Assembly: GCF_900105175.1 (NCBI RefSeq) | Contig: NZ_LT629771.1 | Span: 2,666,001-2,730,000 of the forward strand | DNA: 64,000 nucleotides | Source of the DNA: Jiangella sp. DSM 45060 | GTDB taxonomy: Bacteria > Actinomycetota > Actinomycetes > Jiangellales > Jiangellaceae | Direction: 5' to 3' | In this document: positions 53,356 to 61,819 of the stretch, in pieces | Position numbering within the stretch: the first letter of the stretch is position 1 | How the letters are laid out: the number at the start of each line of letters is the position of its first letter | Translations under genes and position numbers: made by a program | The notes under the pieces: model-generated | The model's input: only the letters and a program-made list of their open reading frames with translations | What the model was told of the DNA's origin: nothing | The model's database searches: none

Positions 53356-53361
53356 ACTGTA
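53356..53361 (-). promoter_or_regulatory. Putative -10 box (TACAGT) for RecB-like gene, leaderless
   Basis: On the minus strand TACAGT ends 7 bp before the ATG at 53348, and no ribosome site intervenes. It lies in the 75-bp region shared with the divergent protease gene. Confidence 0.45.
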
Positions 53362-53411
53362 GATCACCCCTCCGACAGAGCCGGGCCGCACACGCCGCCG
53401 TGTCCGCCACG

Positions 53412-53417
53412 TAGCCT
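53412..53417 (+). promoter_or_regulatory. Putative -10 box (TAGCCT) for site-2 protease, leaderless
   Basis: TAGCCT ends 6 bp before the ATG at 53424. The intervening TGGAGA includes a weak GGAG too close to the start to act well as a ribosome site. Confidence 0.4.
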
Positions 53418-53423
53418 TGGAGA

Positions 53424-54533
53424 ATGGCAACCGGTCGTGGTCGGCAGCTGAGCCTCGGGCGCATCGCAGGCATCCCCGTGTACATCAGCCCGACGTGGTT
53501 CCTGGTGGCCGCCATCATCACGTTCTGGGGCCGCGACGTCGTGCTCCGCGAGCTGCCCGAGCTGACCGGCGGCGAGGCCTACGCGCTCGCGTTCCTGTTC
53601 GCCGTGCTGCTGTACCTCTCCGTGTTCGTGCACGAGCTGGGGCATGCCCTGACGGCACGCCGGCTGGGGCTTCCGGTGCGCGGCGTCACGCTGCACTTCC
53701 TCGGCGGCCACACCGAGATCGAGCGCGACGCGCCCACGCCCGGCCGCGACCTCGTCGTCTCCGCCGCCGGCCCGCTGCTGTCGCTGGCGCTCGGCGGGCT
53801 CGGCCTGCTCGCCTACCAGAGCATCGACGACGGCGTGCCCGGCTTCCTGGTCTGGATGCTGGCGATCGCCAACCTGCTGGTCGGCGTGTTCAACGTGCTG
53901 CCGGGCCTGCCGCTCGACGGCGGCCACATGCTGCGGGCGGCGGTCTGGAAGATCAGCGGCGACGAACACCGCGGCACGGTCGTGGCCGCGCGCTCCGGCC
54001 AGGTGCTGGCCGGTCTCGTGCTGGTCCTCCCGTTCGCGCTGAACGGCGCCCGCCCGCCGATCTCCGTCATCATCTGGGCGGGACTGGTCGCGGCGCTGCT
54101 GTGGAGCGGCGCCACGCAGGCGCTGGCGGTCGGGCGCATGCGGGCCCGGCTGCCGCGGCTCGACACCCGCACGCTCGCCCGCCGCGCCGCGCCGGTCGCG
54201 CCCGACCTCCCGGTGTCCGAGGCCATGCGGCAGGCCCGCGAGGCGAACGTCACGTCGCTGGTCATCGTCGACAGCGCCGGGCGGCCCACGGGCATCGTCA
54301 GCGAGAGCTCGGTGGCGGCCATCCCGGAGCAGCGCCGCCCGTGGGTGACCATCGGGCAGCAGTCGCGGTCGCTGCAGGAGGGCCTCGTCCTGCCGCTCGA
54401 CGTGCGCGGCGACGACCTGCTGAAGGCCATGCGCGAGCTGCCGGCCACGGAGTACCTGGTGGTCGACGCCGAGGGCCGGGTGTACGGCGTGCTGGTGACG
54501 TCCGACGTCGACCACGCGCTGGCCGCCCGCTGA
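53424..54533 (+). CDS. Site-2 protease family metallopeptidase with CBS domains
   Basis: The 369-residue membrane protein has HELGHA, the zinc site, in FVHELGHALTARRLG, and the second metal motif in NVLPGLPLDGGH. Five or six helices cover residues 20-245; the C-terminal part holds two CBS-like units (DLPVSEAMRQAREANVTSLV and MRELPATEYLVVDAEGRVYG). These proteases cut membrane-bound proteins inside the membrane; CBS domains usually bind adenine nucleotides and regulate. It lies between the RecB-like gene and trmI, as in related actinobacteria. Substrate not known. Confidence 0.94.
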   Translation: MATGRGRQLSLGRIAGIPVYISPTWFLVAAIITFWGRDVVLRELPELTGGEAYALAFLFAVLLYLSVFVHELGHALTARRLGLPVRGVTLHFLGGHTEIERDAPTPGRDLVVSAAGPLLSLALGGLGLLAYQSIDDGVPGFLVWMLAIANLLVGVFNVLPGLPLDGGHMLRAAVWKISGDEHRGTVVAARSGQVLAGLVLVLPFALNGARPPISVIIWAGLVAALLWSGATQALAVGRMRARLPRLDTRTLARRAAPVAPDLPVSEAMRQAREANVTSLVIVDSAGRPTGIVSESSVAAIPEQRRPWVTIGQQSRSLQEGLVLPLDVRGDDLLKAMRELPATEYLVVDAEGRVYGVLVTSDVDHALAAR

Positions 54534-55448
<915 letters not shown>

Positions 55449-55540
55449 TTGAGGTAAAGAGAAATCCACGCCCGACGGCACCGGAAGTCAACATCTGGTC
55501 ACTACCTGATCTCCTGCGTGGCGTTCGGGCCGGGCGACTG

Positions 55541-55546
55541 TAAGGT
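55541..55546 (+). promoter_or_regulatory. Putative -10 box (TAAGGT) for proteasomal ATPase
   Basis: TAAGGT and the nearby TATAGA (55552-55557) precede an mRNA leader of about 30 nt with a strong GAGGAGGTG ribosome site at 55570. So arc is translated conventionally, unlike trmI and dop. Confidence 0.35.
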
Positions 55547-55582
55547 CTGGCTATAGACGACCCCCTTCCGAGGAGGTGCGAG

Positions 55583-57268
55583 ATGGCGTCGTACGACGAT
55601 GGTTTCGATCAAGGCCGTCGCGGGTCCGGGCGCGAGCCGTCCGACATGGCCGGCGAGGTGGCTTTCCTCGAGGCACGACTGGCGTCCGTGAACGCCCAGA
55701 ACGAGCGGCTCGCGGCCACGCTGCGCGAGGCCCGCGACCAGATCGTGGCGCTCAAGGAGGAGATCGACCGGCTGGCGCAGCCTCCGTCCGGTTTCGGCAC
55801 GTTCCTGTCCAGGTACGACGACGGCACGGTCGACGTCTTCACCGGTGGCCGCAAGCTCCGGGTCGCCGTCAGCCCCGACGTCGAACTGGCCGAGCTGCGG
55901 CCCGGCCAGGAGGTCATGCTCAACGAGGCCCTCAACGTCGTCCGGGCGCTCGAGTACGAGCGCGTCGGCGAGGTCGTCATGCTCAAGGAGCTGCTCGCCG
56001 ACGGCGAGCGCGCGCTGGTCATCGGGCACACCGACGAGGAGAAGGTCGTCCGCATCGCCTCGCCGCTGCAGGACTCCGGCCTGCGGGTCGGCGACTCCCT
56101 GCTGCTCGAGCCGCGCGCCGGGTTCGTCTACGAACGCATCCCGAAGTCCGAGGTCGAGGAGCTCATCCTCGAAGAGGTCCCCGACATCGATTACTCCGAC
56201 ATCGGCGGCCTGTCCCGGCAGATCGACCAGATCCGCGACGCCGTCGAGCTGCCGTTCCTGCACGCGGAGCTGTTCCGCGAGCACGAGCTGCGCCCGCCGA
56301 AGGGCGTGCTGCTGTACGGCCCGCCCGGATGCGGCAAGACGCTCATCGCGAAGGCCGTCGCGAACTCCCTGGCCAAGCAGATCGCGAAGCTCAAGGGGAT
56401 GTCCGAGCACAAGTCGTACTTCCTCAACATCAAGGGCCCGGAGCTGCTGAACAAGTACGTCGGCGAGACCGAGCGGCACATCCGCCTGGTCTTCCAGCGG
56501 GCCCGCGAGAAGGCCAGCGAGGGCACGCCGGTCATCGTGTTCTTCGACGAGATGGACTCCCTGTTCCGCACCCGCGGCTCGGGCGTCTCGTCCGACGTCG
56601 AGAACACCATCGTCCCGCAGCTGCTGAGCGAGATCGACGGCGTCGAGAGCCTCGAGAACGTCATCGTCATCGGCGCCTCGAACCGCGAGGACATGATCGA
56701 CCCCGCCATCCTCCGGCCCGGCCGGCTGGACGTGAAGATCAAGATCGAGCGGCCCGACGCCGAGGCGGCCCGCGACATCTTCAGCAAGTACCTCACGACC
56801 ACCCTGCCGCTGCACCCCGACGACCTCGGCGAGCACGGCGGCGACCGCGCGGCCACCACGGCGGCGATGATCCAGCGGTCGGTCGAGAAGATGTACTCCG
56901 AGACCGACGACAACCGCTTCCTCGAGGTCACCTACGCCAACGGCGACAAGGAGGTCCTGTACTTCCGCGACTTCAACTCCGGCGCGATGATCCAGAACAT
57001 CGTCGACCGCGCGAAGAAGATGGCGATCAAGGACCTCCTCGACACCGGCGCGAAGGGCCTGCGGGTGCAGCACCTGCTCACGGCCTGCTTCGACGAGTTC
57101 AAGGAGAACGAGGACCTCCCGAACACCACGAACCCCGACGACTGGGCCCGCATCTCCGGCAAGAAGGGCGAGCGCATCGTCTACATCCGCACGCTCATCT
57201 CGGGCAAGCAGGGCACCGAGGCCGGCCGGTCCATCGACACCGTGGCCAACACCGGCCAGTACCTCTGA
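55583..57268 (+). CDS. arc: Proteasome-associated AAA ATPase (ARC/Mpa)
   Basis: The 561-residue ATPase recognises Pup-tagged proteins, unfolds them and feeds them into the proteasome. It has an N-terminal coiled coil (about residues 20-65; [21 protein letters not shown]), tandem OB domains, an AAA core with Walker A GPPGCGKT and Walker [12 protein letters not shown], the arginine-finger region [11 protein letters not shown] and a C-terminal GQYL, the docking tail for the proteasome ring. Length matches Mpa (about 600) and ARC. The start codon lies 5 bp after a GAGGAGGTG site. Confidence 0.97.
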   Translation: MASYDDGFDQGRRGSGREPSDMAGEVAFLEARLASVNAQNERLAATLREARDQIVALKEEIDRLAQPPSGFGTFLSRYDDGTVDVFTGGRKLRVAVSPDVELAELRPGQEVMLNEALNVVRALEYERVGEVVMLKELLADGERALVIGHTDEEKVVRIASPLQDSGLRVGDSLLLEPRAGFVYERIPKSEVEELILEEVPDIDYSDIGGLSRQIDQIRDAVELPFLHAELFREHELRPPKGVLLYGPPGCGKTLIAKAVANSLAKQIAKLKGMSEHKSYFLNIKGPELLNKYVGETERHIRLVFQRAREKASEGTPVIVFFDEMDSLFRTRGSGVSSDVENTIVPQLLSEIDGVESLENVIVIGASNREDMIDPAILRPGRLDVKIKIERPDAEAARDIFSKYLTTTLPLHPDDLGEHGGDRAATTAAMIQRSVEKMYSETDDNRFLEVTYANGDKEVLYFRDFNSGAMIQNIVDRAKKMAIKDLLDTGAKGLRVQHLLTACFDEFKENEDLPNTTNPDDWARISGKKGERIVYIRTLISGKQGTEAGRSIDTVANTGQYL

Positions 57269-57297
57269 CACTGCGACATTGAACACTGCGACACTGA
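57268..57297. repeat. 15-bp tandem duplication after arc
   Basis: ACACTGCGACATTGA and ACACTGCGACACTGA stand head to tail with a single T/C difference. The first unit overlaps the last base of the arc stop and both may be inside the next gene's N-terminus, in frame. Confidence 0.6.
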
Positions 57298-58541
57298 ACA
57301 GCGTGTCCGGCGGAGGCGCCGTCCTGCTCGACGCAGGGCGGCGCCTCCGCCGTTCCTGGCCGGCGCTGGTCGCGCTGGCGGCGGCCGGGCTGGTGGCCCG
57401 CGAGTACTCGCTCGACGCGGCGGTGTGGGCGGGCCGGCACTCGGCGGTGCTGGGGCTGCTCGTGCTGGCGCTGGTGCCGCTCGGCTCGATGCTGGTCACC
57501 GTCGCGATGCTGCTGGTCATGCGGCCGTCGACGGTGCCGGCCGGCCGGCGGGTGCGCACGGTGTTCGCGGTGCTGGGCAGCCTCATCGTCCCGTTCCTCG
57601 TCGTCTACGAGCACTACGGCTCGTTCGCCGAGGACCAGCGCGAGTACTACAACCAGGCCGCCCATGACGCCGCGGAGCTGGCCGCCACCACCGGCGAGGT
57701 CACCGACCGCGTCCCGGCCGGCGCGTCGGCGGCGGTGCTGGGGACGGCGCTCGGCGCGCTGGCACTGCGGTCGCTGGCCGGGCGGCTGTCGCGGGGACGG
57801 CCGCAGACGTCGGGCCGGCGGACGGCGCTGCAGGTGCTGGCCGGCTACTGCGACGTCGTCTGGATCGTGCTCGGCGTCTTCGTCGTCGCGCTCGCGAACC
57901 GGCGGGTGCGCGACTGGTGGTCCGGCCGGGCCGTGACGGACCGCGTCCAGACGTGGTGGGCGGAGCTGACCGACCGGTTCGAGCTGCTCGACCGGCTGGC
58001 GGCCGGCCTGGTCCCGACGACGGACCTGCTGGTGGCGGGCGTGTTCACCGGTCTGGTGGTGCCCATCTCCTGGCTGGCGTTCGGGACCATCGTGTACGGC
58101 ACGCAACCGGCCGAGGCGGTGGCGCCGGCGGCCGGGCGCATGGCGGCCCGCCTGAGCGCCCGGGTCGGCGAGCAGAACGTCGCCCGGGCCTGGCGCCTGG
58201 GCCTCGACGGCGAGCGGCGGTTCGGGCCGCTGGCGGCCGGGCTGGCGATGATCTGGCGGTCCGGGTGGGCGTCGGCGCTGCTGTTCTGCGTGGCCTACGT
58301 CGTCGTCGGCCTGACCGGGCACCTCGTGTGGGGCATCGCCCGGCTGGTCGTGGGGCCGGCGCCGGTGGCCGACTGGACGGCGCTGGCCGGGCCGCTGGAG
58401 GCGGTGTCGACGATCTTCGTGCAGGTGCTGTCGGCGGCGCTGCTGGCGGCCGCCGCCGACGCGCTGGTCGGCCGGCTGCCGGCCGCCGCCGTCACGGAAC
58501 CGGAAGCGACCAGTACTCCGGCAGCAGTCCCAGTGCGCTGA
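57279..58541 (+). CDS. Multipass membrane protein, unknown function
   Basis: The 420-residue product has about eight hydrophobic segments in three groups: early (VALAALAAAGLVAREY to MLVTVAMLLVM and VFAVLGSLIVPFLVV), middle (VVWIVLGVFVVALANRR and LVAGVFTGLVVPISWLAF) and late (ALLFCVAYVVVGLTGHLV and a final helix), joined by charged loops. I do not recognise a family. It starts with TTG at 57279 within a short repeat; GTG at 57303 is an alternative. It is 10 bp after arc and so could be co-transcribed with the proteasome ATPase. Its 3' end overlaps a convergent gene by 50 bp. Confidence 0.7.
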   Translation: MNTATLNSVSGGGAVLLDAGRRLRRSWPALVALAAAGLVAREYSLDAAVWAGRHSAVLGLLVLALVPLGSMLVTVAMLLVMRPSTVPAGRRVRTVFAVLGSLIVPFLVVYEHYGSFAEDQREYYNQAAHDAAELAATTGEVTDRVPAGASAAVLGTALGALALRSLAGRLSRGRPQTSGRRTALQVLAGYCDVVWIVLGVFVVALANRRVRDWWSGRAVTDRVQTWWAELTDRFELLDRLAAGLVPTTDLLVAGVFTGLVVPISWLAFGTIVYGTQPAEAVAPAAGRMAARLSARVGEQNVARAWRLGLDGERRFGPLAAGLAMIWRSGWASALLFCVAYVVVGLTGHLVWGIARLVVGPAPVADWTALAGPLEAVSTIFVQVLSAALLAAAADALVGRLPAAAVTEPEATSTPAAVPVR

Positions 58542-58995
58542 CCCGCACGAGGCCTGGCTCGGCGTCGTCGGGCAGCAGGAAGTACACGACGCCACCGGCC
58601 TCCGGCCCGCCGCAGTCCACGCCGATCGACTCGTCGTCGTACGACGGGAGGTAGCGCGACCCGGCCGTGTAGCGGTTCCCGTCGCCGTCCTGCAGCTGGA
58701 CCGTGCAGTTCAGCGGCTCGTCGCCGCCCTCGGAGGCCAGCTCCGCGCGCCAAGCGGTGTAGCCGTCGGGCGGCGGCTCGCCGGGCACGTCGCCGGCCCG
58801 GCCGAACTCGGCCAGCCGCAGCGACACGTCGCCCACGACCGCCCGGCCGTCGCCGCCGGGGGAGACGGGGACGTGCTCGCCGCGCGGCCACCACAGGTCG
58901 CGGGCCGTTTCCGAGGCGGGCCACGCGAGGGCGGCCAGCGCGACCACCATGACGGGGAGCGCGACCCGGTTGCGCCGCCACCACGCCCGGCTCAT
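58492..58995 (-). CDS. Single-pass secreted-domain protein, cassette gene 3
   Basis: The 167-residue product has an N-terminal helix (VALPVMVVALAALAWPA) and an outside domain containing DVSLRLAEFGRAG, GYTAWRAELASEGGDEPLNC and YFLLPDDAEPGL. Two cysteines could form a disulphide. It resembles the two preceding gene products in layout, with a DUF4352-like beta-sandwich as a guess. It is the last gene of a three-gene cassette with overlapping starts and stops. Function unknown. Confidence 0.65.
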   Translation of the reverse strand: MSRAWWRRNRVALPVMVVALAALAWPASETARDLWWPRGEHVPVSPGGDGRAVVGDVSLRLAEFGRAGDVPGEPPPDGYTAWRAELASEGGDEPLNCTVQLQDGDGNRYTAGSRYLPSYDDESIGVDCGGPEAGGVVYFLLPDDAEPGLVRVSALGLLPEYWSLPVP

Positions 58996-59573
58996 CCGGC
59001 GGCCTCCGCGAGGTCGCGCGAGCGCGGCTCCAGCGGCTCGTCGCCCGCCTCTTCGACCCGCAGCGCCACCTCGGTCTCGGCCCGCGGCACCGCCCGGCCG
59101 GGCGCGTCGGGGCTGATCACCAGCGTGAGCCGGCCCAGCGCGTCGGACGGCAGCTCGAAGACGACCTCGCCCCGCTCGGGGACCCGCGGGTCGAACGGGT
59201 TGCCGATCATCGGGTTGTCGGCGCGGTTGGACGACGCGAACTCGCGGCCGCGGCGGTCGCGCAGCGCCATGCCGGAGATGGCGGCCGGCTCGTCCAGTGC
59301 CGCCGCGGTGACGTCGACGGCGATCCACACGCCGTCGCTCTGCTTCTCGTCCAGCCCGTCGGACAGCACGGTCGCCGCGCGGGCGCCGTGCACCGTCACC
59401 TCGACCGGTTCGACGACGGCTCGGTCGCCGGCCGCGGCCTCGTCGACGAACGGCCCGGTCCGCGGCCACCAGGTGTCCGCCCGGTCGCCGACGACGCCCA
59501 CGGCGAGCACGACCGCGATCATCGCGGCCAACCCGGCCGGCGACGGCCGCCGGGCCCGCCGGTGCCGCGCCAT
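58992..59573 (-). CDS. Single-pass secreted-domain protein, cassette gene 2
   Basis: The 193-residue product has an N-terminal helix (GLAAMIAVVLAVGVVGD) and an outside domain with VVEPVEVTVHGARAATVL, DGVWIAVDVTAAA, FASSNRADNPMIGNPFDP and a beta-rich end. The run of strand-like motifs (VWIAVDVTA, GMALRDRRGREFA) suggests a DUF4352/telomeric-repeat-factor-like sandwich. It overlaps the genes on both sides, by ATGA and TGATG. Function unknown. Confidence 0.65.
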   Translation of the reverse strand: MARHRRARRPSPAGLAAMIAVVLAVGVVGDRADTWWPRTGPFVDEAAAGDRAVVEPVEVTVHGARAATVLSDGLDEKQSDGVWIAVDVTAAALDEPAAISGMALRDRRGREFASSNRADNPMIGNPFDPRVPERGEVVFELPSDALGRLTLVISPDAPGRAVPRAETEVALRVEEAGDEPLEPRSRDLAEAAG

Positions 59574-60190
59574 CACGACTCCTCCTCGACCAGCGCGTCG
59601 CCGGCGGCGTCGTCGCGGGGGAGCGTGGCGTGCGCCGCCACGCCGTCGGGCCGCCACACCCGCCCGGCGTCGATGGTGCTGTCGGACAGCCGCGACCGCA
59701 GGTACGAGACCTCCAGGTCGTCGCCGGGGTCGGACACGTCGGCGACCGGCCAGAGCAGCGCGACCCGGGCCGGCAGGCCGGGCTGCAGCCCCGGCGAGAG
59801 GGTCGCGTCGGCGAGCAGGAGGACGCGGTCCGGCTCGCCCTCCACCCGCAGCTCCGGCGGCAGCCCCAGCGAGCGCTGCGGGAACGTGATGGTGGCGTCG
59901 GTGCGGGCGATGACGTCGGCCTCGACGACCAGCCAGGCGTCCGCCTCGGCGTACTCCAGCCCGTTGGTCGCGATGTCGTCGCGGATGGTCCACGACCGCG
60001 CCGCCAGCCGCACCGGCCCGATGTCGACGGCGGCGCCGGCCTCGACCCGCTCGAGCTCGGGCGCGGGCGCTGCCTGGAGCCCCCCGGTGACCGCTGTGAC
60101 CAGCACGGCGGCCGCCAGGGCCAGCCAGGCGGCGCGGCGCGGCCAGGTGCCGGCGAGGGCCGACGCGACGGCGCGGGCGGACGGGGACAT
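59573..60190 (-). CDS. Single-pass secreted-domain protein, cassette gene 1
   Basis: The 205-residue product has an N-terminal helix (AAWLALAAAVLVTAVTGGL) and an outside domain with VRLAARSWTIRDD, NGLEYAEADAWLVVEADV and RSLGLPPELRVEGE, similar in style to the next product. The ATG at 60190 is chosen because a TATGAT -10 box sits 7 bp before it; an ATG at 60202 would lie inside that box. It is the first gene of the cassette. Function unknown. Confidence 0.65.
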   Translation of the reverse strand: MSPSARAVASALAGTWPRRAAWLALAAAVLVTAVTGGLQAAPAPELERVEAGAAVDIGPVRLAARSWTIRDDIATNGLEYAEADAWLVVEADVIARTDATITFPQRSLGLPPELRVEGEPDRVLLLADATLSPGLQPGLPARVALLWPVADVSDPGDDLEVSYLRSRLSDSTIDAGRVWRPDGVAAHATLPRDDAAGDALVEEES

Positions 60191-60197
60191 CGCGGGG

Positions 60198-60203
60198 ATC
60201 ATA
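60198..60203 (-). promoter_or_regulatory. Putative -10 box (TATGAT) for secreted-domain cassette, leaderless
   Basis: On the minus strand TATGAT, close to the consensus TATAAT, ends 7 bp before the ATG at 60190. It lies 16 bp from the opposing -10 box at 60220. Confidence 0.5.
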
Positions 60204-60219
60204 CGAGACCTGCGCCGCG

Positions 60220-60225
60220 TAATGT
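60220..60225 (+). promoter_or_regulatory. Putative -10 box (TAATGT) for oxidoreductase, leaderless
   Basis: TAATGT ends 7 bp before the ATG at 60233. Its -35 region would lie inside the cassette's promoter on the other strand, so the two divergent promoters overlap. Confidence 0.4.
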
Positions 60226-60232
60226 TCGAGGC

Positions 60233-61258
60233 ATGACCTCCTCGCAGCGCTCCATCGGCTGGGGCGTCGTCGCCACCGGCGCCATCGCTCACAACGTCGC
60301 CGGCGACCTGCGGCAGCTCGAGGACAGCCGGCTGGCCGCGGTCAGCTCCCGCCGGCTCGACCGCGCCGAGGCGTTCGCCCGCGACCTCGGCGTCGACCGC
60401 GCCTACGACGACGTCCGCGCGCTGGTCGACGACCCCGCCGTCGACGTCGTCTACGTCGCCACCCCGCACGCCCAGCACGCGCCGGTCGTCGAGCTGGCCC
60501 TCGAGGCCGGCAAGGCGGTGCTGTGCGAGAAGGCGTTCACGACGTCGCTGGCCGACACCACCCGGCTGGCCGAGCTGGCGCACGAGCGCGGCGTGTTCTG
60601 CATGGAGGCCATGTGGACGCGGTTCAACCCGCTCATCACGCGGCTGCGGCAGCTGGTCGCCGACGGCGCCATCGGCGACGTCCGCGCGGTGTCGGCCGAC
60701 CTCGGGTTCGTCGCGCCGGCCGCCCGCACCGACCGGCTGTGGGACCCCGCGCTGGGCGGCGGCGTCCTGCTCGACGTCGGCATCTACCCGGTCGCGTTCG
60801 CGCAGATGCTGCTCGGCGCGCCGTCCGCGCTCACCGTCACCGGCACGCTGAACGAGCAGGGCGTCGACAACGAGGCCGGGCTGCTGCTCACCTGGCCCGA
60901 GGGCGTCCGGGCCCACCTGGACGTGTCGCTGATCTCGCCGATCCCCGGGTCCGCGCTGGTCATGGGCACCACGGGACGCATCGAGGTGCCGCCGCGGTTC
61001 CACGCGGCCACGGTCATGCGGCTGGTGCACGCGCCCGCGCGCGGCGTCGAAGAGATCCAGACGTTCGAGTGGGAGAAGGAGGGCCGCGGCTACGTGCCGA
61101 TGCTGCGCGCGGTCGCCCAGGCGGTGCGCGAGGGCCGCACCGAGTGCCCGGAGATGCCGCTGGCGCACACCGTCGAGATCGCCGCCATCCTGGAGCGGGC
61201 CCTCGACGGGCTGGGCGTCCGCTATCCGGAGCCGGCGCCGGTCGTGTCGCTGCGCTGA
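60233..61258 (+). CDS. Gfo/Idh/MocA-family oxidoreductase
   Basis: The 341-residue enzyme has an N-terminal Rossmann fold (GWGVVATGAIAHNVA) with AVSSRRLDRAEAF, then YVATPHAQHAPVV and CEKAFTTSLADT, where Lys is a catalytic residue of the EKP-type motif, and a C-terminal sheet with GGGVLLDVGIYPV. It should use NAD(P) to oxidise or reduce a sugar, inositol or dihydrodiol. No partners reveal the substrate. Its end is 3 bp from the next gene. Confidence 0.93.
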   Translation: MTSSQRSIGWGVVATGAIAHNVAGDLRQLEDSRLAAVSSRRLDRAEAFARDLGVDRAYDDVRALVDDPAVDVVYVATPHAQHAPVVELALEAGKAVLCEKAFTTSLADTTRLAELAHERGVFCMEAMWTRFNPLITRLRQLVADGAIGDVRAVSADLGFVAPAARTDRLWDPALGGGVLLDVGIYPVAFAQMLLGAPSALTVTGTLNEQGVDNEAGLLLTWPEGVRAHLDVSLISPIPGSALVMGTTGRIEVPPRFHAATVMRLVHAPARGVEEIQTFEWEKEGRGYVPMLRAVAQAVREGRTECPEMPLAHTVEIAAILERALDGLGVRYPEPAPVVSLR

Positions 61259-61261
61259 GCC

Positions 61262-61810
61262 ATGCGCGTCGAGCCGTTGACCGAGGCGCTGTGGCCGGCG
61301 TTCGAGGAGCTCCTGGCCGGCAGCGGGGGAGCGGCGGCGCGCTGCTGGTGCATGGCGTGGCGCCTCGGCCCGTCGTACCGGCGCCGGCCCGTGGCGCGAA
61401 ACCGCGACGACTTCCGCGCCGTCGTCGCGGCCGGCCCGCCGCCCGGGCTGCTGGCCCTCGGCGACGACGACCTCGCCGTCGGCTGGTGCCAGGTGACGCC
61501 GCGCTCCGCCGTCCCCGCGCTGGAGCGGCCCTGGCGGCTGCGCGCCGTCGACGACGTCCCTGTGTGGGCGATCACCTGCTTCTACGTCCGCAAGGGGCAG
61601 CGCCGGCAGGGCGTCGCGTCGGCGCTCGTGTCGGCCGCGGTGGAGCTGGCCCGGGCGGCCGGCGCGCCCGCCGTCGAGGCGTATCCGCTGGACGGCGCGG
61701 TCTCGCCCAGCTCCACCAGCACGGGTTACGTCTCCACGTTCCTCCGGGCGGGGTTCGTCGAGGTGGCGCGGCGGTCGCCGGAGCGGCCGATCCTGCGGCT
61801 GCTGCCGTAG
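61262..61810 (+). CDS. GNAT N-acetyltransferase
   Basis: The 182-residue protein has a variable N-terminal part, GWCQVTPRSAVPAL, then ITCFYVRKGQRRQGVASALVSAAVE, where RRQGVA is the acetyl-CoA loop, and STGYVSTFLRAGFVEVARRS. The cysteine cluster AARCWCMAWRLG is a feature of one subgroup of these enzymes in actinobacteria. Substrate unknown. The TAG stop lies within the -10 box of dop. Confidence 0.85.
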   Translation: MRVEPLTEALWPAFEELLAGSGGAAARCWCMAWRLGPSYRRRPVARNRDDFRAVVAAGPPPGLLALGDDDLAVGWCQVTPRSAVPALERPWRLRAVDDVPVWAITCFYVRKGQRRQGVASALVSAAVELARAAGAPAVEAYPLDGAVSPSSTSTGYVSTFLRAGFVEVARRSPERPILRLLP

Positions 61811-61813
61811 GCT
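61808..61813 (+). promoter_or_regulatory. Putative -10 box (TAGGCT) for dop, leaderless
   Basis: TAGGCT overlaps the previous stop codon and ends 6 bp before the ATG at 61820. No ribosome site is seen. Confidence 0.45.
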
Positions 61814-61819
61814 CGTGAC

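Noticed and set aside
57269-61810. Horizontal transfer of the genes between arc and dop
   Set aside because: No mobility genes, direct repeats at the ends, tRNA or obvious change in base composition were seen, so transfer is not supported by the sequence alone.
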